DNA of 64,000 nt, from NCBI RefSeq assembly GCF_031877795.1, contig NC_133940.1, positions 8,433,985 through 8,497,984 on the forward strand, written 5' to 3'. Made by a program: the position numbers and the translations under genes. Shown here one piece after another: positions 48,946 to 63,500 of this stretch; position 1 is the stretch's first letter, and every line of letters starts with the position of its first letter. The notes beneath the pieces were generated by a model. The model was not told the DNA's origin. It did no database searches and was given only the letters and a program-made list of their open reading frames with translations. The stretch comes from Strix aluco. Lineage: Eukaryota; Chordata; Aves; Strigiformes; Strigidae.

Positions 48946-51900
48946 CTCATGCAGTTTTTGCAGGGAATCACTTTTTCTTCACTGGGTTGAGGAATCAGGC
49001 CTTGTGCTTTGCTGTCAGTGCCGCTCGCTTGCAGGCAGCCCGATAAGCTCCTTCCCTGCAGTTCAGTTTCATGTCCCACATTGTATCGTAAATGAGCAAA
49101 GTTTATTTTCAGGGTGTTGCTCATATTGACACTTCTGGCTTAGTGTCTGTCTTGTTACAGAACAGTTTTATCTTGCAAAAATCAGGAAACACCGTGTAAG
49201 GGAGCATGCTGTGTGCTGCTGGTGAAGAAACTTCCTTAAATCAAAGTCTACCCCCGTGTAACCCCATTTCTTCCATGCGTTATTTTTGGTGTGTCGCTGT
49301 GTACTAACACAAAGTGCTTCAAATTGGGTTCAGTATTCTGAGTTAATTCTTAATTGGTCATGACCAAATATAATACACACTTGATTTTTCAAAAATGATC
49401 AGCAGTTCACATGGCATGATCTGGAAGGTTCTGGATGATCAGTTAGGACCTGTAGATTCTCCAGTGATATAATAAGGCATGTTTACTGGCAGTAAATAGA
49501 AACTACAAAAAAGTAAGACAATTATTGTAAAAAGAAAGGACTAATCCAGGAGCACGGAGGGGTTTTTTTACTGGAGGACTGATAAATTGTGGTGTATTTT
49601 TCCTCTAAAGATACACTTGACATTTATCTTTCCCTGTCCACATATAATTAACAGGGAAACAAAAGAGGAAAATTGTGTTCAACTTAAGGTGTTTCAGAGG
49701 AAAAGAGGGAGAGTTTTATTAGAGAAATACACGCTGTATCTGATTCCACTTCCTTACTCCTTATGCCGTCATTTGCACGTGGATAAAGTGAATATAATAC
49801 ACTGCCAGGTTAGAAAAGTACTATTTTACATCCATTGTCCAAATGATTGCTCAAAGAAGCAAGGTGAAGGACTAGGTCTTCGGTGGGCTTCTGCCTTGGA
49901 TTTTTTAATGGAAGCAAATTTAAGATGACTGTAAAAGGGAGAGGGAGAAATATAACGTCTGAAACCTCCTAACTCATGTGTCTAATCATAGTACACCTTT
50001 TTTGTGCATCAGCACCTCTCACATCTATACAGAGCTCCAGGAATATCATTCTTTAGCAGTCTGTACACTGGTACCAGAAGGAGTAAAAAATAGGTCAAGT
50101 TTTAAAATTTTTGTTGATCTTACAAAATTCACGCAGTTAAAAATGCGCAGTTTGTTTTAGATTTGAGTACAAATAGGTATGAAACAAGGGGTCAGCTTTT
50201 TTCATTAAAAAAAAAAAAATTAGGCAATGGGTTTGGCTTTTTATTTGTTTTTGGCTCCAGATCTGACTCACATGTTTGTATAAGAAAGCCTGCACTAAAG
50301 AGTGCAAGGTCAGGTCTTGGTGTGCTCAGACGTGGCATGGAGGGAAGGGGAAGAATTGCTGCGATATGTAAGGTTGACGTTTCCTGCCCATTTCCTATAT
50401 CATGTCTGGCAAATCTAGTGACTGAAGCACAGGAAACCAGGTACAGTTTCTCTGCAGTCCCCGCAAGCAACTTCAATAGGAAATAGCTTTGTTTTGAAGA
50501 ACTGAAGCTCTCTTCCTTCAAAGCAACCGCAGCAGTGGGACGAGGTGTACGGGGTTGGGTACGCACCACACCACAGTATGGTACCAGTGGCGCTGGGGGG
50601 CACTAGGAGGGACTCTACTGAAAATTCAGTTCAGAAGAGAAGGTGGCTCTCTGTTAGGAACTTGGGAATGGGAGACTTGTGAAGTGCGTATCGATGCTCA
50701 CAATGCTGGCAGGAGTTTTGCATAGCAGTAAGGATGGAGGTGAGGAGTTGCAGCCATGGTAAGCACTTGGAAGTGCTCAAGTTAGTCCATTTGAAGAACT
50801 TGTGTTCCCTTTGACAAAGCAGTACCTGACAGCCTCTGTGCCATGATGAAATAACTCATACCTCAACCACTTTTTAGTGGCTAACCTGTTTAAATCTCCA
50901 TTGCATTTGCAATCAGTCAGTGCTTTTCAGCTGGAGTTCGGCAACTTCCACCTGAGGGGCTGTCATTTCTTATAAAGGACGGTCATCTTACCACGCCTAA
51001 GATCTCCCTGTTCACCAGACCTGAATAAGCTAAGGGGACTTTCTCTTGGTGCAATTCAGCTTGAGACTGCTGAGACTACATGGGCACAGAGTACACAACA
51101 TCCTGCTGAGGTCCCAGCATGGCCCAGCACAGCGACATTAATGCAGTGCTCACCCGTGCTAATTAGTCCCAGAGCTAGCTCAATGCAGCCTTGCCTTCAG
51201 GATGTCTGAGCCCCAGGGAAGGAAATACGATCTAAAGTGATGTAGGGATCTCAGGCAGCTCTGTTGAAATGAAGTGAACCTCACCTCTTTGGTCTAGGGT
51301 TAAACTGGTGCTCCTTCAATTCCCTTAATGCCCTGAAACTTGAAGGTGGACACAACCCTGTGTTTAGTGACAGATCAGAGCACTTCCAGCAAATCCAAAC
51401 TTTTGTTCCCAGTTTGCAAGGTCCTTGTAGCTCCCCAGTAACGCTCCATAGTGCCATCCGGACATGACAGTTGTTTCCTGATCGTTACAGCAGTTATATC
51501 CTCACCAGACTGTAACTGTAACTGAAAGAGGAAGTTCCTCCCATTCTTTCAGAAAAAATGAAGAGCTACCCGCCCTCCAGCTCTGTATTTTAGGAGATTT
51601 CATAGTTCTTTCAGGTTTGCAAAGTTTGGTGCGAATGGCAGCGTGTGGCTCGCCTGGGCAGTGACTTGCCATTGGTTGCTATCCTGGCAAGTTGGGTTCT
51701 TCCAGCCCCTTCTCCTCGAAGGTGGACAAGGTGTCCCCACGTGCATGACTGCGGGTGGCTGAAGGCCTCTGGGGAAGGAATGGCTTTATTCTTGACAAAT
51801 CACTGGATTCAGTGATGGCTGTGATAAGTTAATACAGAAAAAGAGCTTTTCCTTCGCTTTCCAACACTGGGGGAAAAGCATGTTCTTGAGCTTGAAAACT

Positions 51901-52415
51901 TTTAGGGGAAGTAGTGTAATTCTTGTGGGTAAACTGAAATGTCATAACTTAAAAGGCAACAACAGTTTTTTTCATCCTAAACTAGGTACATACAGTTTAA
52001 GTGTTCTGACCTTTCAAGAATGTGTTTGCTCAACTCCAGACATCGTGTCTGTATTAGAAAATGGAAGGGTAATTTACTGTTGATGTTTGAAAGTATACAG
52101 TGAGTTTTCCTGTAATTCCATTGTTTCTTAGTAAAGGCCACCTCTTGCAACCCACAGTTTTCAGTTGAGGAGCCCTTAGTAGGATGAGGACCATACCCCA
52201 GGATGTCAGCCTCGCATCCTGGGTGGAGGGGAAGCCTCTACTCATTTAAAAATTAAGTCCTGTAAGAAAGGGCTCAGAAAAAAACAAAGTACCTGTATTT
52301 TTTTTCTTCTTAACCTGATGCTCATGTTACATAATGTGAACACTTCGAATGAATAACTGTGATACTCTTGATTGAACACATGCTATGCTTAAAAAGAAAA
52401 AAGAACTCTGACCAG

Positions 52416-52430
52416 AAAAAAAAAAAAAAA
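52416..52430. repeat. Poly-A tract (A15)
   Basis: Uninterrupted run of 15 A flanked by further A-rich sequence. Confidence 0.9.
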
Positions 52431-54830
52431 GAAAAACTGCAGGTGTGTATTGTAGATGTAGTGCACAGTACGTGCTGCTGCGTCCTGTGCATCTCAGCCT
52501 TGCTCTGGTGCTGCTGCAGAGCCCAGGGACACCTTCCCAGCCCTGATGCTCTTTCCCCCATTCTCACACCTCCCAGACATACAGCCATACCTGTGGTAGG
52601 GTAGAAGCAGCTAATGAACAGTTTGTTTGGAAAGTCCCATTATCATTTAAAGAATTTTAATAACAGAGTGTTTGACAGCAGGTAGTAATGGGAGAGAAGA
52701 TAAGTGTAAATGGGGAAATGAGGAGCCCATTTATGAAGCACTCACAAGGTCTAAGGGTTTTCAGGTTATCTTGTCCCCTTGAAATTAAATTGGAGCCAAG
52801 TGTCTAGGCTCATCTGCAAACCTCAGCTAAGGCACTTAATGAAAAAATGGTTCCTTTACATAATTCCCTTCCCTTCACCATTAATGGGATGTATGGGATT
52901 CCATCAGTACTTCCTCTGTAAATCAAGATATTGGAGACTATCTCCATATCCACCTCTAGCTTGGTGTAGAAAGCATTTCAGATTCAAAGCTTCAAAGGTC
53001 AATCATCTGATTAATACTGCCATTCCCACGATGAGTTTTCTCTCTCTCTGTTGTAAACCGGTAGTTTTGAAATGCCTCGTACAGATAACTCTGAAAACAT
53101 TTCCTACGCACTCAGACTTGACCCAGCTGCTATAGCTGCGTGTTGGAACTGGTGGTGCTGCAGCCCTTTTCGAAAGTTCCTCTAGAGGATGCAGGAGCAA
53201 GCTTGGGGCCACGCCCCAGCCATCCAGGAGGCTTCTGCAAGATAGTCCCACTACAGTCAGCAGGGAGTTTTCAAGCTCTGTTTTTTCATCCTGTAGTACA
53301 TCTCCTTCCCAGAGTTTTACAAAGACACCAGGACCACGTAGAGTATTCCCGAACCGAGCAGCATGCTTCATTCTGTGTATTCAAAACTACCTCCTCTGTT
53401 ATGACAGATAACTGCAGTCTGGCTACAAAATCTGTAACAGGGATTGGTAACCCTCCAGGATGATACTTGGCACTCAAGAGCTAACACATGTTTTTGTTAC
53501 ATGAGCATGAGTCTAATAAAATGGCTCACTGGTTTAATATGCCTCTTTGTAAAAACAAGACGGAGTTGGATTTAGAAATTGTGATGATTTGGCAAGTTCA
53601 ATTATTAACTTCTCTTGCAGGGTTAAGCTTTGACCAGAAATTTGCCATGAACCCATGGGCACATCCTGCTAGGAAACAACATGCAGAAATCCTTCACTGT
53701 CCTCTTTGATTTATCTGCACAGTGCACACTTGGAGCGTAGAGCTGTATTTTCCCTGGAGGAAGTCACAGCAACCTCCATCACCACTCCAGAGCTCTAATG
53801 TTTTAATGTTTTAGTACTTTGATATAGTTCTGCTCTGCTCAGGACAATACATCTAAGGAAACTTTGGCAGGTCCTGTTGTATAGCCTGCTTTCACCATGT
53901 TTTGGGAGAAAAGTTGAATGTGGTGAGAAGCCCAAGCTATGTTAGCTATGCAGTGTCCTGTGGGATTGTTTCTGAACACAGCAGCTAAAGATAGAAGTGC
54001 ACCATAGAGATGCTAAAAATACTGTCCAACTCTACGGTGGTTGTTTAGCATTTGGAGCGCTATAGTTGGCCTTACACAGACAAAGAGAAGATGCAGTTTT
54101 GCAATTTGAATATGCAAATGAAATCCTGATCTTGCAAATGTGCAATCATATGCTCAAATCTAAAAAGACCGCTTGTATTCCTGAAGTTAAGCCTTGGCAA
54201 GATTAAGAGTTTAATCAGTCAGATACGGTGTCATCAGAAGTTAGTGTGATTGCATGGCAATGTGGAGACTTTACTTCAAAAAACAACAAAAAAAATCACG
54301 TTGCGTGATTAAGATCAGATTTTACATTTCACATGTTGATACTTGGAACCGTGTTGTCTGATAAATCATCTCTTATTAACGCAGTAGGTTGCAAATAGTT
54401 TCTTCTTTACATTTATATGCATGATTTAGTAAACAGTATTTTAATATCAGTGGGAACACATGCTATGCTTCATAGCTTTCAACTGTGTGACCTTTAAAGG
54501 CAGAACAAAGGCTTAGAAATTAGAGTTTACATAAAACTGAGAAGTGTAGAAAGCTTGAAAGGCTGTGTAATTCACTTCTGCAGCAAGAACACCATTTCCT
54601 CTAACATTGTTTGCATAAGTCAGCATTTATGTTGTCAATTTGCAGTGATGAATGTGTGATTAACATTGCTTCTAGGACAGAGGGAAACTGGTATCTATAG
54701 CAAGTCAAGAGGTTCTTTGGTTAAAAACTGAGTAACTTAAAGCATTGCATTTTCTCTTGGAGAGAATTTCTCCAAATCCTGTGTATTTTTAATTCACTCC
54801 TTTAGTCAATTGTAATGAAAGAGCAAAGAG

Positions 54831-54894
54831 TGAAATCCCATCCCTGCTGAAGTCAGTGTCCCAAAATATTTATTTCATTGAGGCCAGGATTTCA
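54831..54894. repeat. Palindromic (MITE-like) repeat, both arms visible
   Basis: It begins TGAAATCC and ends GGATTTCA, an exact inverted terminal match of 8 bp. Inside, 'ccctgctgaagtcagtg' and 'tttcattgaggccagg' are imperfect inverted counterparts, recalling the bird/turtle/crocodilian repeat 'ccccactgaagtcaatgg ... ccattgacttcagtggggccagg'. Length of about 64 bp and symmetry agree with a tiny non-autonomous palindromic element or a fragment of one. Confidence 0.5.
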
Positions 54895-57800
54895 ACGGCT
54901 TTATACGGGATGAGGATTTCAGGGGTGGGGTGATGGTCTACGGTTTTGGGTTTTCAGTACCACTCTTGCAGAATCCCTTTAAAGGTCCCTGGGTAAGTAA
55001 CAGGTACTGTTCAAAGAGTGTGTGTTGTAGGAGCCAGAGCTGCATGCTGGTCCGGGCGTCAATCTGGTCCATGAGGAAGGAAGCCTGCAAATAACATGTT
55101 GCCAGTGAACCGTGTTCCTATTCCAGTTAATGCATGCTGAGAGTAGTGGAGTTGCTGTGTAGGTAAAGATGAGAGTGGTAGGATAAAATGAAGTAGTCAG
55201 AAACAAATTAAATATTCAGTACCAGACTCTTTTGCTTTACAAAACATTTCTGCTTCCAGCTAAGACTTCTCTCTACACACATGTTCAGTGAGAGACTCAG
55301 TAGCTTCATGATCTTTTTACTCTAAGTGAGGCTTGTTTTTATGGTTCTGTATTAATCAATATCCTGTTTATTGTTTCATTTCTTGAAAGGCAGAGGAACA
55401 TCCAGGAGGCTAACAAAGGCCCTTGTGAATGTGTAGGAGGGGAGCCGTTCGGGACATTTCCTTTCCTTGCCCGTTTGTTCCATCCTTCTTAGAGTTGTGC
55501 TCCGGTTTCTGCCACCACTTAGCAGAAACTTCAAACTGCTCTTTTAAATGTTTTGTCCCCTGCCAAGCCTAGAGAAGAGCTCTGGATGCAGTAATGCATT
55601 GCTTTCCAGCACAGAAAGTAACCAGAAAGCTACTCATGAGTCAGACATACGCGTGCGCGGTGTTAGCGTTCAGGTGTAGTCACACAGGTGAGGTTGGAGT
55701 TGTTATTCTTTGGGGGAGTAAGTGTGAGTACTTCAGCTGTTGAAACAAAAAAGCCTTTTTTTCAGACTGAAATCCCACTGTTTCTTATTGTTCTGAGATT
55801 TTGAGAGCTTGTTGGCCCCAGGTTTGACCTAATTGAAGGTTTTGCCTCCAGGCTGTTAATTCCCCAACCATATCTTTTGACAAAATGGAACCTGTAGTTT
55901 GATAAAACTGCAGGAGCAAGTCTTCTGGGATTTTTAAAAATAATGCAATATGTAGTGGAAAAGAAGTGTCAGACTGGGTTTTACCTGGTTATGTAGTAAA
56001 TGGTAAACCTGTCTCATAATTTAGGAACATATAAAGCCTGTTCCTTGTACTTAGCTCCTGTTAACTTGTGGTCATTGCATAACACTGCCAGTTGTTAGGG
56101 GCTCAGAAAAGGAGAGACAAAAGTGTCTTTAAAATCCCGGTAGATCCAAGTAGCAAAACCATCATTTTTTGTTCAGTGGAGAGGATCTGCAATTCTTCAG
56201 CCTAGCTATTGCCGTGAGAAATTAATGTAGTCTACAAAATTACTGGAAAGTGTTCCATAGGACTTTGAAATTAACGGACTATAAAAAAAGATATAAAACA
56301 ATACTGCTGGTATTAAAACTGAGGTAAGATGAGGTAATACTGATGGAAAGGTGTTGAGTCTAAGATTGATCTTGATTTAAGGCCAGATATGAAAGAAATG
56401 CTCTTGTACTACAGCTTAAAAACCGAGAGGCAGAGAACTTGTTCTGTCTTCAGCTGTCTAGTTAATAACACTTGTCATTAAATGGAATGTGGAAGTTACA
56501 GCCAAACAATATGCGTGACGTGATTGCTGTAAGTCTTCAGATGACTAATTAAGAGGCATCTGTACAGAGATCTCCTGCTAGCAGTACAACACAGGAGCAA
56601 GCAGTAGTCCTGTTCCTCCAGATCCATTTGTCAACAGCAATTTTTCTCCTGGAAAAATTTCCATTTTAACAGTGCCGTTAATACCGAAAGCAGATGAATT
56701 GCTAAGGAAAGACAAGATGGGAAGGCTCTGAACATTTGTTTTGATAGGGCAGATCTCTGTTGGTGCCTTCTAGATGAGACTGGTGATTCTGTCTGACCTG
56801 AAAAGTAACAAAGATACTGGTTTGGGGTTTTTTCATTTTTCTTTTCTTTATAGTGAGTGTTACTTGGTCTCTTGCATGCGGCTGGCTTGTGTGGGATGGC
56901 CAAATAGGTATATTCTGGGCTATGTTTTTTTCACCTTGGAACTGATCCTACATTGATATCTTCACACAGACATTCATGATATTGTCGGTAATTTGACACA
57001 AGGGTAATCAGAAAAACCTTGTTCACAAACTCGCTGCTATGTAGCCTGTAAGATGTTCCAGTTCAAAGCAGGATATAGATGACATATATTTCTGTCATTA
57101 TGAACGTAACTGCAGTCCCACAAATTGGTATGAGAAAATCGTATCTGTCGTATTTCCTTCCCCTTAATTTTTGGTTAAGATTTAGAAAAAAAAAAGCTAA
57201 TACCTTAGGCTCTTGGTAGTCCAGGTTGAATTTCCTGTTAGTTTCTGTGGTTTTAAGCTTATTGTAAGATCACATCTTTCCGGTTTTGTATAGTCATGAT
57301 GTTTTGGATTTTTGTGCTTACCAACTAAATGGTGCAGTTCTGAGTATTTGCAGCCAGGATTACTTGCTATAATGCATGGTGACTCGTGGGGAAGAAGGCC
57401 ATGTAGACAAAAGAAAGTGCCAGGTTGGCAGTCACCATTTAAAAGTTCACATATATTCAGCAGTCACACAGGAGACCTGTTGCACTGCAGCAATGTAACA
57501 GGGAAGGGGAATTGGTTGTCGCTCTGGAGCAACAGTCCAAGGAAGCAAAGCCACTTGCTGTGGGCTCAGCGATGTACATGAGGTGTCTGTCAGCCCAGAT
57601 CCAGCTGATGCATACAGGCATGGGAGCAACTGCCCTGTTAGTTCCTATATTTTTGCACTCACAGCAGGGAGCATTGCCACCTTTATTAGGCGAAAGCACA
57701 CGCCTTGTTTTCTTCTTTCTCTTTTAACACAGCTTGAGGTTCCTGATTTACTGGAGAAGATCACAATAAGTGGTGACAGTAATGGGACAAAGGATCACAG

Positions 57801-60494
57801 CACACTCCCGTCAAGTCCACTGATGTTTGTTGTACTGATGGGAGATCAAATTCTACAGATGTATCAGTGGTGTTTAGGAGGCGTTTTACATGTGCATAGC
57901 CTAAGTAGCAGCTTCCAATCTATGTTAATATACTTGTTTTAAAGACGGCAGATTTCATATTGCCACTGTAAATTATAAATTGGGAGAAACTGTAGTTCCA
58001 GGTAAAAATAATCTACATAATGTATATAAGCTAGCCAATAGCTAATGTCCTTCCATGGTTAAAATGACTGCTTACATCCCCAGTGCCTCTTTCTACGTCC
58101 TCCCTTCCAGTTGCCTATTTCCATGAGCGTGATGAATAGAAGGAAATCCACCCCGTGAATTTTCCCTGTTCATAATCCTTTCTCCACTACCACACCTCAT
58201 TACAAATGGATCTGCCACCTTTCCAGCCTACAAATACCCGACAGACCCCGAAGCAAACTCTACTCTAGTACTTCTTAGCTGAGGAGTTGGGGTATTGCTA
58301 TTTTTAAGCATAGTGAAACACATCTCTGGTAGCTTGGAATCGCAATGTGATCTCTTTCCTGACAATGTGAAGTGACAACTTTACGTCCATCCATGCTGAA
58401 ATCACTGGAAATCGGAAGGGTCAAACAGCCTAAAGCAGTAGGGAGAATGTGATTTTAGCTTAAGTTTAATCTTAGTACGGAGAAAGTGTATGGTAGTTTT
58501 AATTGCATGAACCTCCTTGAGTTTTCCTTGTAGGCTGAGATGTGACTTTGATAAAGCATAATTTATGTTCCTCGTAGTCATGGACTGCTGTGGCTACTCA
58601 CTGGTCAGCAGGAGGCATTTTTTTCTTGGATTCAGATTTACGATCTGAGTTTCTGTTACTAAACTGCAGCCAGCCTGCACGAATGGAAACTTGCAGATGT
58701 GCTAATTGCACTAATGCAGTGCCAGGTTCTGCTGTAGTTAAATGGGATCTTTGCCCATGAGCATTTGGGTTTTGTTGCTCGTGTGCAAGCCAGAGTGCTA
58801 CTGAAAGCAGCATGTCTTATAGTTCAAGCAGGGCTGCAAGTAACTGCTGCCATTTAAAAGGTAGTATGATATCAGATCCACTTTGCAGCCTTCAAACACA
58901 CAGTCAAATTCATGAACTGTCCTTTAAGTTTAGCAGGACATTAAAATCTGTCTAGAGTGTGGATAAATGAGCAATAGCACAAACCTTTCCAAATTGTGTA
59001 TTTAAGGCACAGGAGAAAAATTTGTGACGTTTTCTTGTTTTATATGGAAAATTGCCAGTTTCATTTTCTCATTACATGACTGTTTTTGTCAGAACAGATA
59101 GAAATGTTTTGGGCTGATGGGCAGATAGCTCTCGCTGAAGCTTGTTGAAGACACAGAGACTGAAGTCTTGATCACTGGATGCTGCAAACAGTTTGCCTCT
59201 GGCAAATACATCCAGTTTTGGCAATGTCTAGTGTTTGAAAGAGACTGAGAGTGATAGATCCTCTGGTCAGCTCAGTTGAGCAGACCTTAGACTCAGGTTT
59301 TATACTTTGCAGAGGGGAAAAAAAAGTTTGCAATATACCTTGAAAAAAATGCTGGAAAAAAGACTTCTACTCAGGCTGCTGTGTTGCTCAGCTCTTCCAT
59401 CAAAATTAAACGTGCTCTCTCTGTCAAAATAATTCAGATATGCCAGATCTTAGCAGCCTGTTGGTGACCTGGATTCTCCAGGTTTCTGAGGCACCAGTAT
59501 CTTGCTCTGAGAGGCTTTGTGCAAACCTGCCACAACATGAGCAAATCCCATTATCTGTGGTGAGACCGATATTTTCCCCAACTGCCCTGTCTCCTTTTAC
59601 CATCATTTCTCTTCTTCAATCAAACAGAAAAGCCAACACCTGGGATTTCCCAAGAGTTACAAGGGTCTTGAGATTCCCAGTGAACGAAGGTTATCTGACT
59701 CCCATTCTGGATATCCCAGTTGTGGATCCATAGATTTCATGCTCTTAAATCAAGAGAGTCTCCACTATGATGGTGTGTGCTGGAGCAGGGGGAAGTGGCC
59801 TAGCCGCCGAAGCAGAATGCAGCGCAGACTCTACAGACATCGGTTCAAAACGGCAATGTCCCATCGGGCTCAGTTCTCACTTGAAGAAGCTGCGTAGGTG
59901 TGGGAATCGCTGCTGTAGGTTGGATCTCTCAATGGCAGTGAGTGGGGTGGGGTGGTTGCAGATCAATAATCAGCACCCTGCGGTTGCTGTAAATCAAGGC
60001 TTGAATCTCTGACAGGCTGCAGAAGCCAGGAAGAGGCACAGAAATACCTCGCTTAACGTTTTTCCTCTCTCTCATTTCTGCATTATGTTGACCTAAACAG
60101 GAATCTCTGGTTAGATTTGGCTTATTTCTGGCAGAAGGAGGATCATTGCAAGGCGGGAGAAACAAGGCTCTCCTGAGCGAGCTGCAGTGGCTCTTTCCTC
60201 CCAGTTACCGTGCAGGCGAAGGAGCAAGTGACGGGTGGAGAATTAACAGGGGCTGGCAGCAGGGCCATGGGGCAGCCTGGCTCACGTGGAGAGCTGGAGT
60301 GGCAACTGAGGACAGCTGATGTATTAAGGAAAGGAGGAAGGCTGAGTGTCAGCAAAGCAGGGAGCCAGTCCAGAGGTGGCTGTTCAGTTGGTTATTAAAA
60401 TCCAACGGAACCATCACAGTTTATTAACAATTTGTTCTCCCTGCTTCAGTTTTTGCTACTTTCAGCCTTCCTTTCTCCCTTCATTGAGAAATAG

Positions 60495-60560
60495 TAAGTT
60501 ACTCAAGGCCAGCACCACCTCCTGAGTTTGTAAAGTGCCTGACACAAAAAGTCACCTGAG
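60495..60560 (+). mobile_element. L2/CR1-type retroposon 3' tail remnant, short
   Basis: 'ttactcaaggccagcacca' followed by 'cctcctgagtttgtaaagtg' and 'cctgacacaaa' parallels the tail 'ctcctcgaggcagggacca ... tgtttgtaaagcgcctagcaca' seen in old non-LTR retroposons. It is of the same type as 45895-46030 but more truncated. Confidence 0.4.
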
Positions 60561-63500
60561 CGGTCAACTTCAAAGAGCTCAGTCTAGGAGAGGGTGCAGC
60601 CAAGGACTAGTTTTGCTTGCTGAGTCCATCTTCTTCCTTGCACAAGAGAAGCCTGTGGAGCACTCTGCCCACACGCAGGGAATTGGTGCTGGGCGAAGAG
60701 GTAGCGTGTGACAAATTAGATGTTTGTAACCACAGCTGTATAACTTCCTTGGATGGATCAGGGTAAACAGTTATTATTTATTCTTGTTATACTGCCATTA
60801 TGAGCTAGCAGCACTACTTGTTTGTAACTTGGGTCTCTCCCGGAAAGACAGCCTGTTGGTTTTGAGAGGACAGTAGTGCTGGGATCATGGCACTCTCACT
60901 TCTAAAAGCAAACCTGAGATAATGGAGAACTCATAATTGAATATTACCCGAACTGGAGGGCCTGCCTTTGTTTCCCAGGTATTCCCAAACAGAAGTTAGC
61001 CTGTGCATGCTAATGCATTTTAATGAATTTTGACAAGGTCGCAAGAGCCCCTTTGTTGCTTGTCTGCTTTGTCCTTGCTTGCACATATGAATGAAGCTTT
61101 CCCATACGTAGCCATAGACAGCCTTCAGCCAGCTTAAATGTGTGTGTGTGTTATGTGTTTCTAAAATACTTCTATTTGCTTCTCAGGTATTCAGTTTGAA
61201 GCAGAGCTGCCCAACATACTAATCAGCAGACAAAGGGGAAGAACATATTTTGGTGCTTTTCTTGTTTTTGTTGAAGCCCTCTCAAAGAAGAGGGGAAAGA
61301 GTTGGAATAAATCAGCTCCTTCCTGGAGAATCTGGGGCCAGATGAAGGAAATGGGCAGTAAAAATGTATTTAGTAAGGGAAGGGTCTAGAAAAGGATAGA
61401 TAGGCTTTAAAGAGATCGTATTGAGATGTCTGAGAGTACTGGATGAATGATCTGCGACAAGCAGCTTCTTGAATTAGTTAGGTCAGGAGCTCCTGGTCCT
61501 AAAAGCTGTAGTGGCTCAGCGATGATCTCCTGCCACTGTTGTTGTTAGCGTGTCCGAGTCAGCCAGTGTCCCTGTAATATGACGCTGCATTACTGTCCCT
61601 TGCACTGGTCAGGGCTGCCACAGTGTCACGTTCATGGAGAGCAGTCACTGGGAGCTGAGGAGAAGAATGCTGGCTCCTCACAGCCCGCACCAGCACAGAG
61701 CATGCTGTGCGGGAGTAACCACCACCTGTGTTTCAGTGGAAAACACCGAAACAAACCTCCCAGCTAGCCTGTCCAGCCCAGGAAGGGACTTCTGTATGTA
61801 GCTGATACTTCATACTTAAGTGCCTGGTGAAATACTGTCATCTATTTTTTTCATTTGTGATGTGCTTGATGCAAAGGGCAGATGATACCCAGGTGTCCGT
61901 TCTAACCAAAATTACTCTATGATTTGTTTAGTTGCTTTAAGGACAAGTATCTTTCTCTCTCAAATTTGGGGCTGTAGCCAAATCTCTCTTAAGCAAAAGC
62001 AATGCTACTTAATTGTGTGGAGTTACACCTGCCTGCGCGGGGGGAAATTGGTCTTCCGGATTTTACGGTCCTTGTGCAAATATTCACCTGGGAAACAGGA
62101 GTCTTGCTTTTCAAGAGAACATGACACCCAACTAATTTCACTGCTTCTTTTACAGCCAGGCTTCTCACAAGGGCTAAGCAACAGCACCCTATTTAAAAAT
62201 CCTGTCTCAGTTTTGGAATGCCCATGCCATCTGAAAGCTATGGCCTTATTTTATCTGTTTATATCTAGTAATAGTCTTGGGGAAATGGAGTTTTGTTTTC
62301 CCATCACATTTACTCCCCAGTGCAACAGTGAAAAAGCTGTTTTTCAGAGTGTTTAGAAAGCCCAAATTTTTCCCCAATAACTCAGAGCATAGGAATGTCC
62401 TATGGCAAAAGAAGCACTGGCAAGGACACGCATGCCAGCATGTCAGCTGGCCAAGTATGGGAGATCCCCCACCACTTCCTGCCTGAAGGTTCCCAGGGTG
62501 CAACTTGGGAACACACTGTGTTTATTTTGGATGTGTGAAACCCCTGTAAATATTCTCTATACATGTCTGGGTTTAAATATATGTAGTTATGCTCTACCAA
62601 CATGTTTCAGCCTACACAGGGCAACATCTGTTGAAACATGCAACTCTGGCTTAGTTTTAGCAAAGAAAATGAAGGAAAACAATTTCATCCATCATTAGAC
62701 CAACACTTGGGAGAAGATTTAGGCCTTGTTCCATTTCCTAAAGCTAAGCAAATTTTGGCCTCATCAGCCCAGAGGAATAATCAAATCACTGATGCTTCAG
62801 CTGTCTCTGGCTGTGATGTAAAGGCAGTCTCTCGCAGAGCAAGGATTCAAAGCCCGCGTAGCACTGCTGACCGGAGAGGGCTGTCAGGTAACCAGAGAAT
62901 GGTTCAGCATCGGTTCTCGCTTGCCAGTGGTTTGTTGAGTGCAACCACTGTTAAAGCAATGCAACTGCAGGTCACAGGGGAGAAGCACTGATTGCTCTAG
63001 TAAGGGATAACTCTTAGAGCGTAAAGGGGGAATATCCATGTAAAAAGATCTCTTTGCCACAATGCCATTCAAAACTGCTGTGTCTTTTGATGGAGGGAGG
63101 GTGAGCTCCTACAACCTGAAAAGCAGCTCTCCATAGTATACAGACCTGCTTTTCCATCTGCCATGATGACAATGTGTAATTAACTTGTATCCTCTCACTC
63201 TCCTCCAAATGTCTGTGTAAGCTGTATACTAGCATGGCAATGTACAATGCTAATCCTAAACTGCATCTGTAGCCTAAGCAGCTGTAGGCACAAATCTGCA
63301 ATCTTCTCTTTGCCCACCAATTTAGAAATAAGTGATGAGAGAGCATTTGTGTGAGTCCAGCTGAGTAAGCCACCGGGCATCTCTCCCATGTTCCCAGGTC
63401 AGAACAATGCACGTTTGTGGTCGATTGCCTGAAGACAGGCTGAATGTATGGGTGGACGTTGGCCATTTGCACAGGGACCTTCATGTGCATATTGCAGAAG

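Larger units (their letters stand above)
48950..60494. other. Intron-like non-coding DNA
   Basis: No gene is supported. Frames at 50163-50569 overlap on both strands; 53003-53463 likewise; 57312-57942 consist of several overlapping short frames. A short A run lies at 50207-50219 and A15 at 52416-52430. A palindromic repeat lies at 54831-54894. The 17-base match to 28474-28490 lies at 58879-58895. I see no tandem arrays, RNA genes or recognisable retroviral sequence. Confidence 0.5.
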
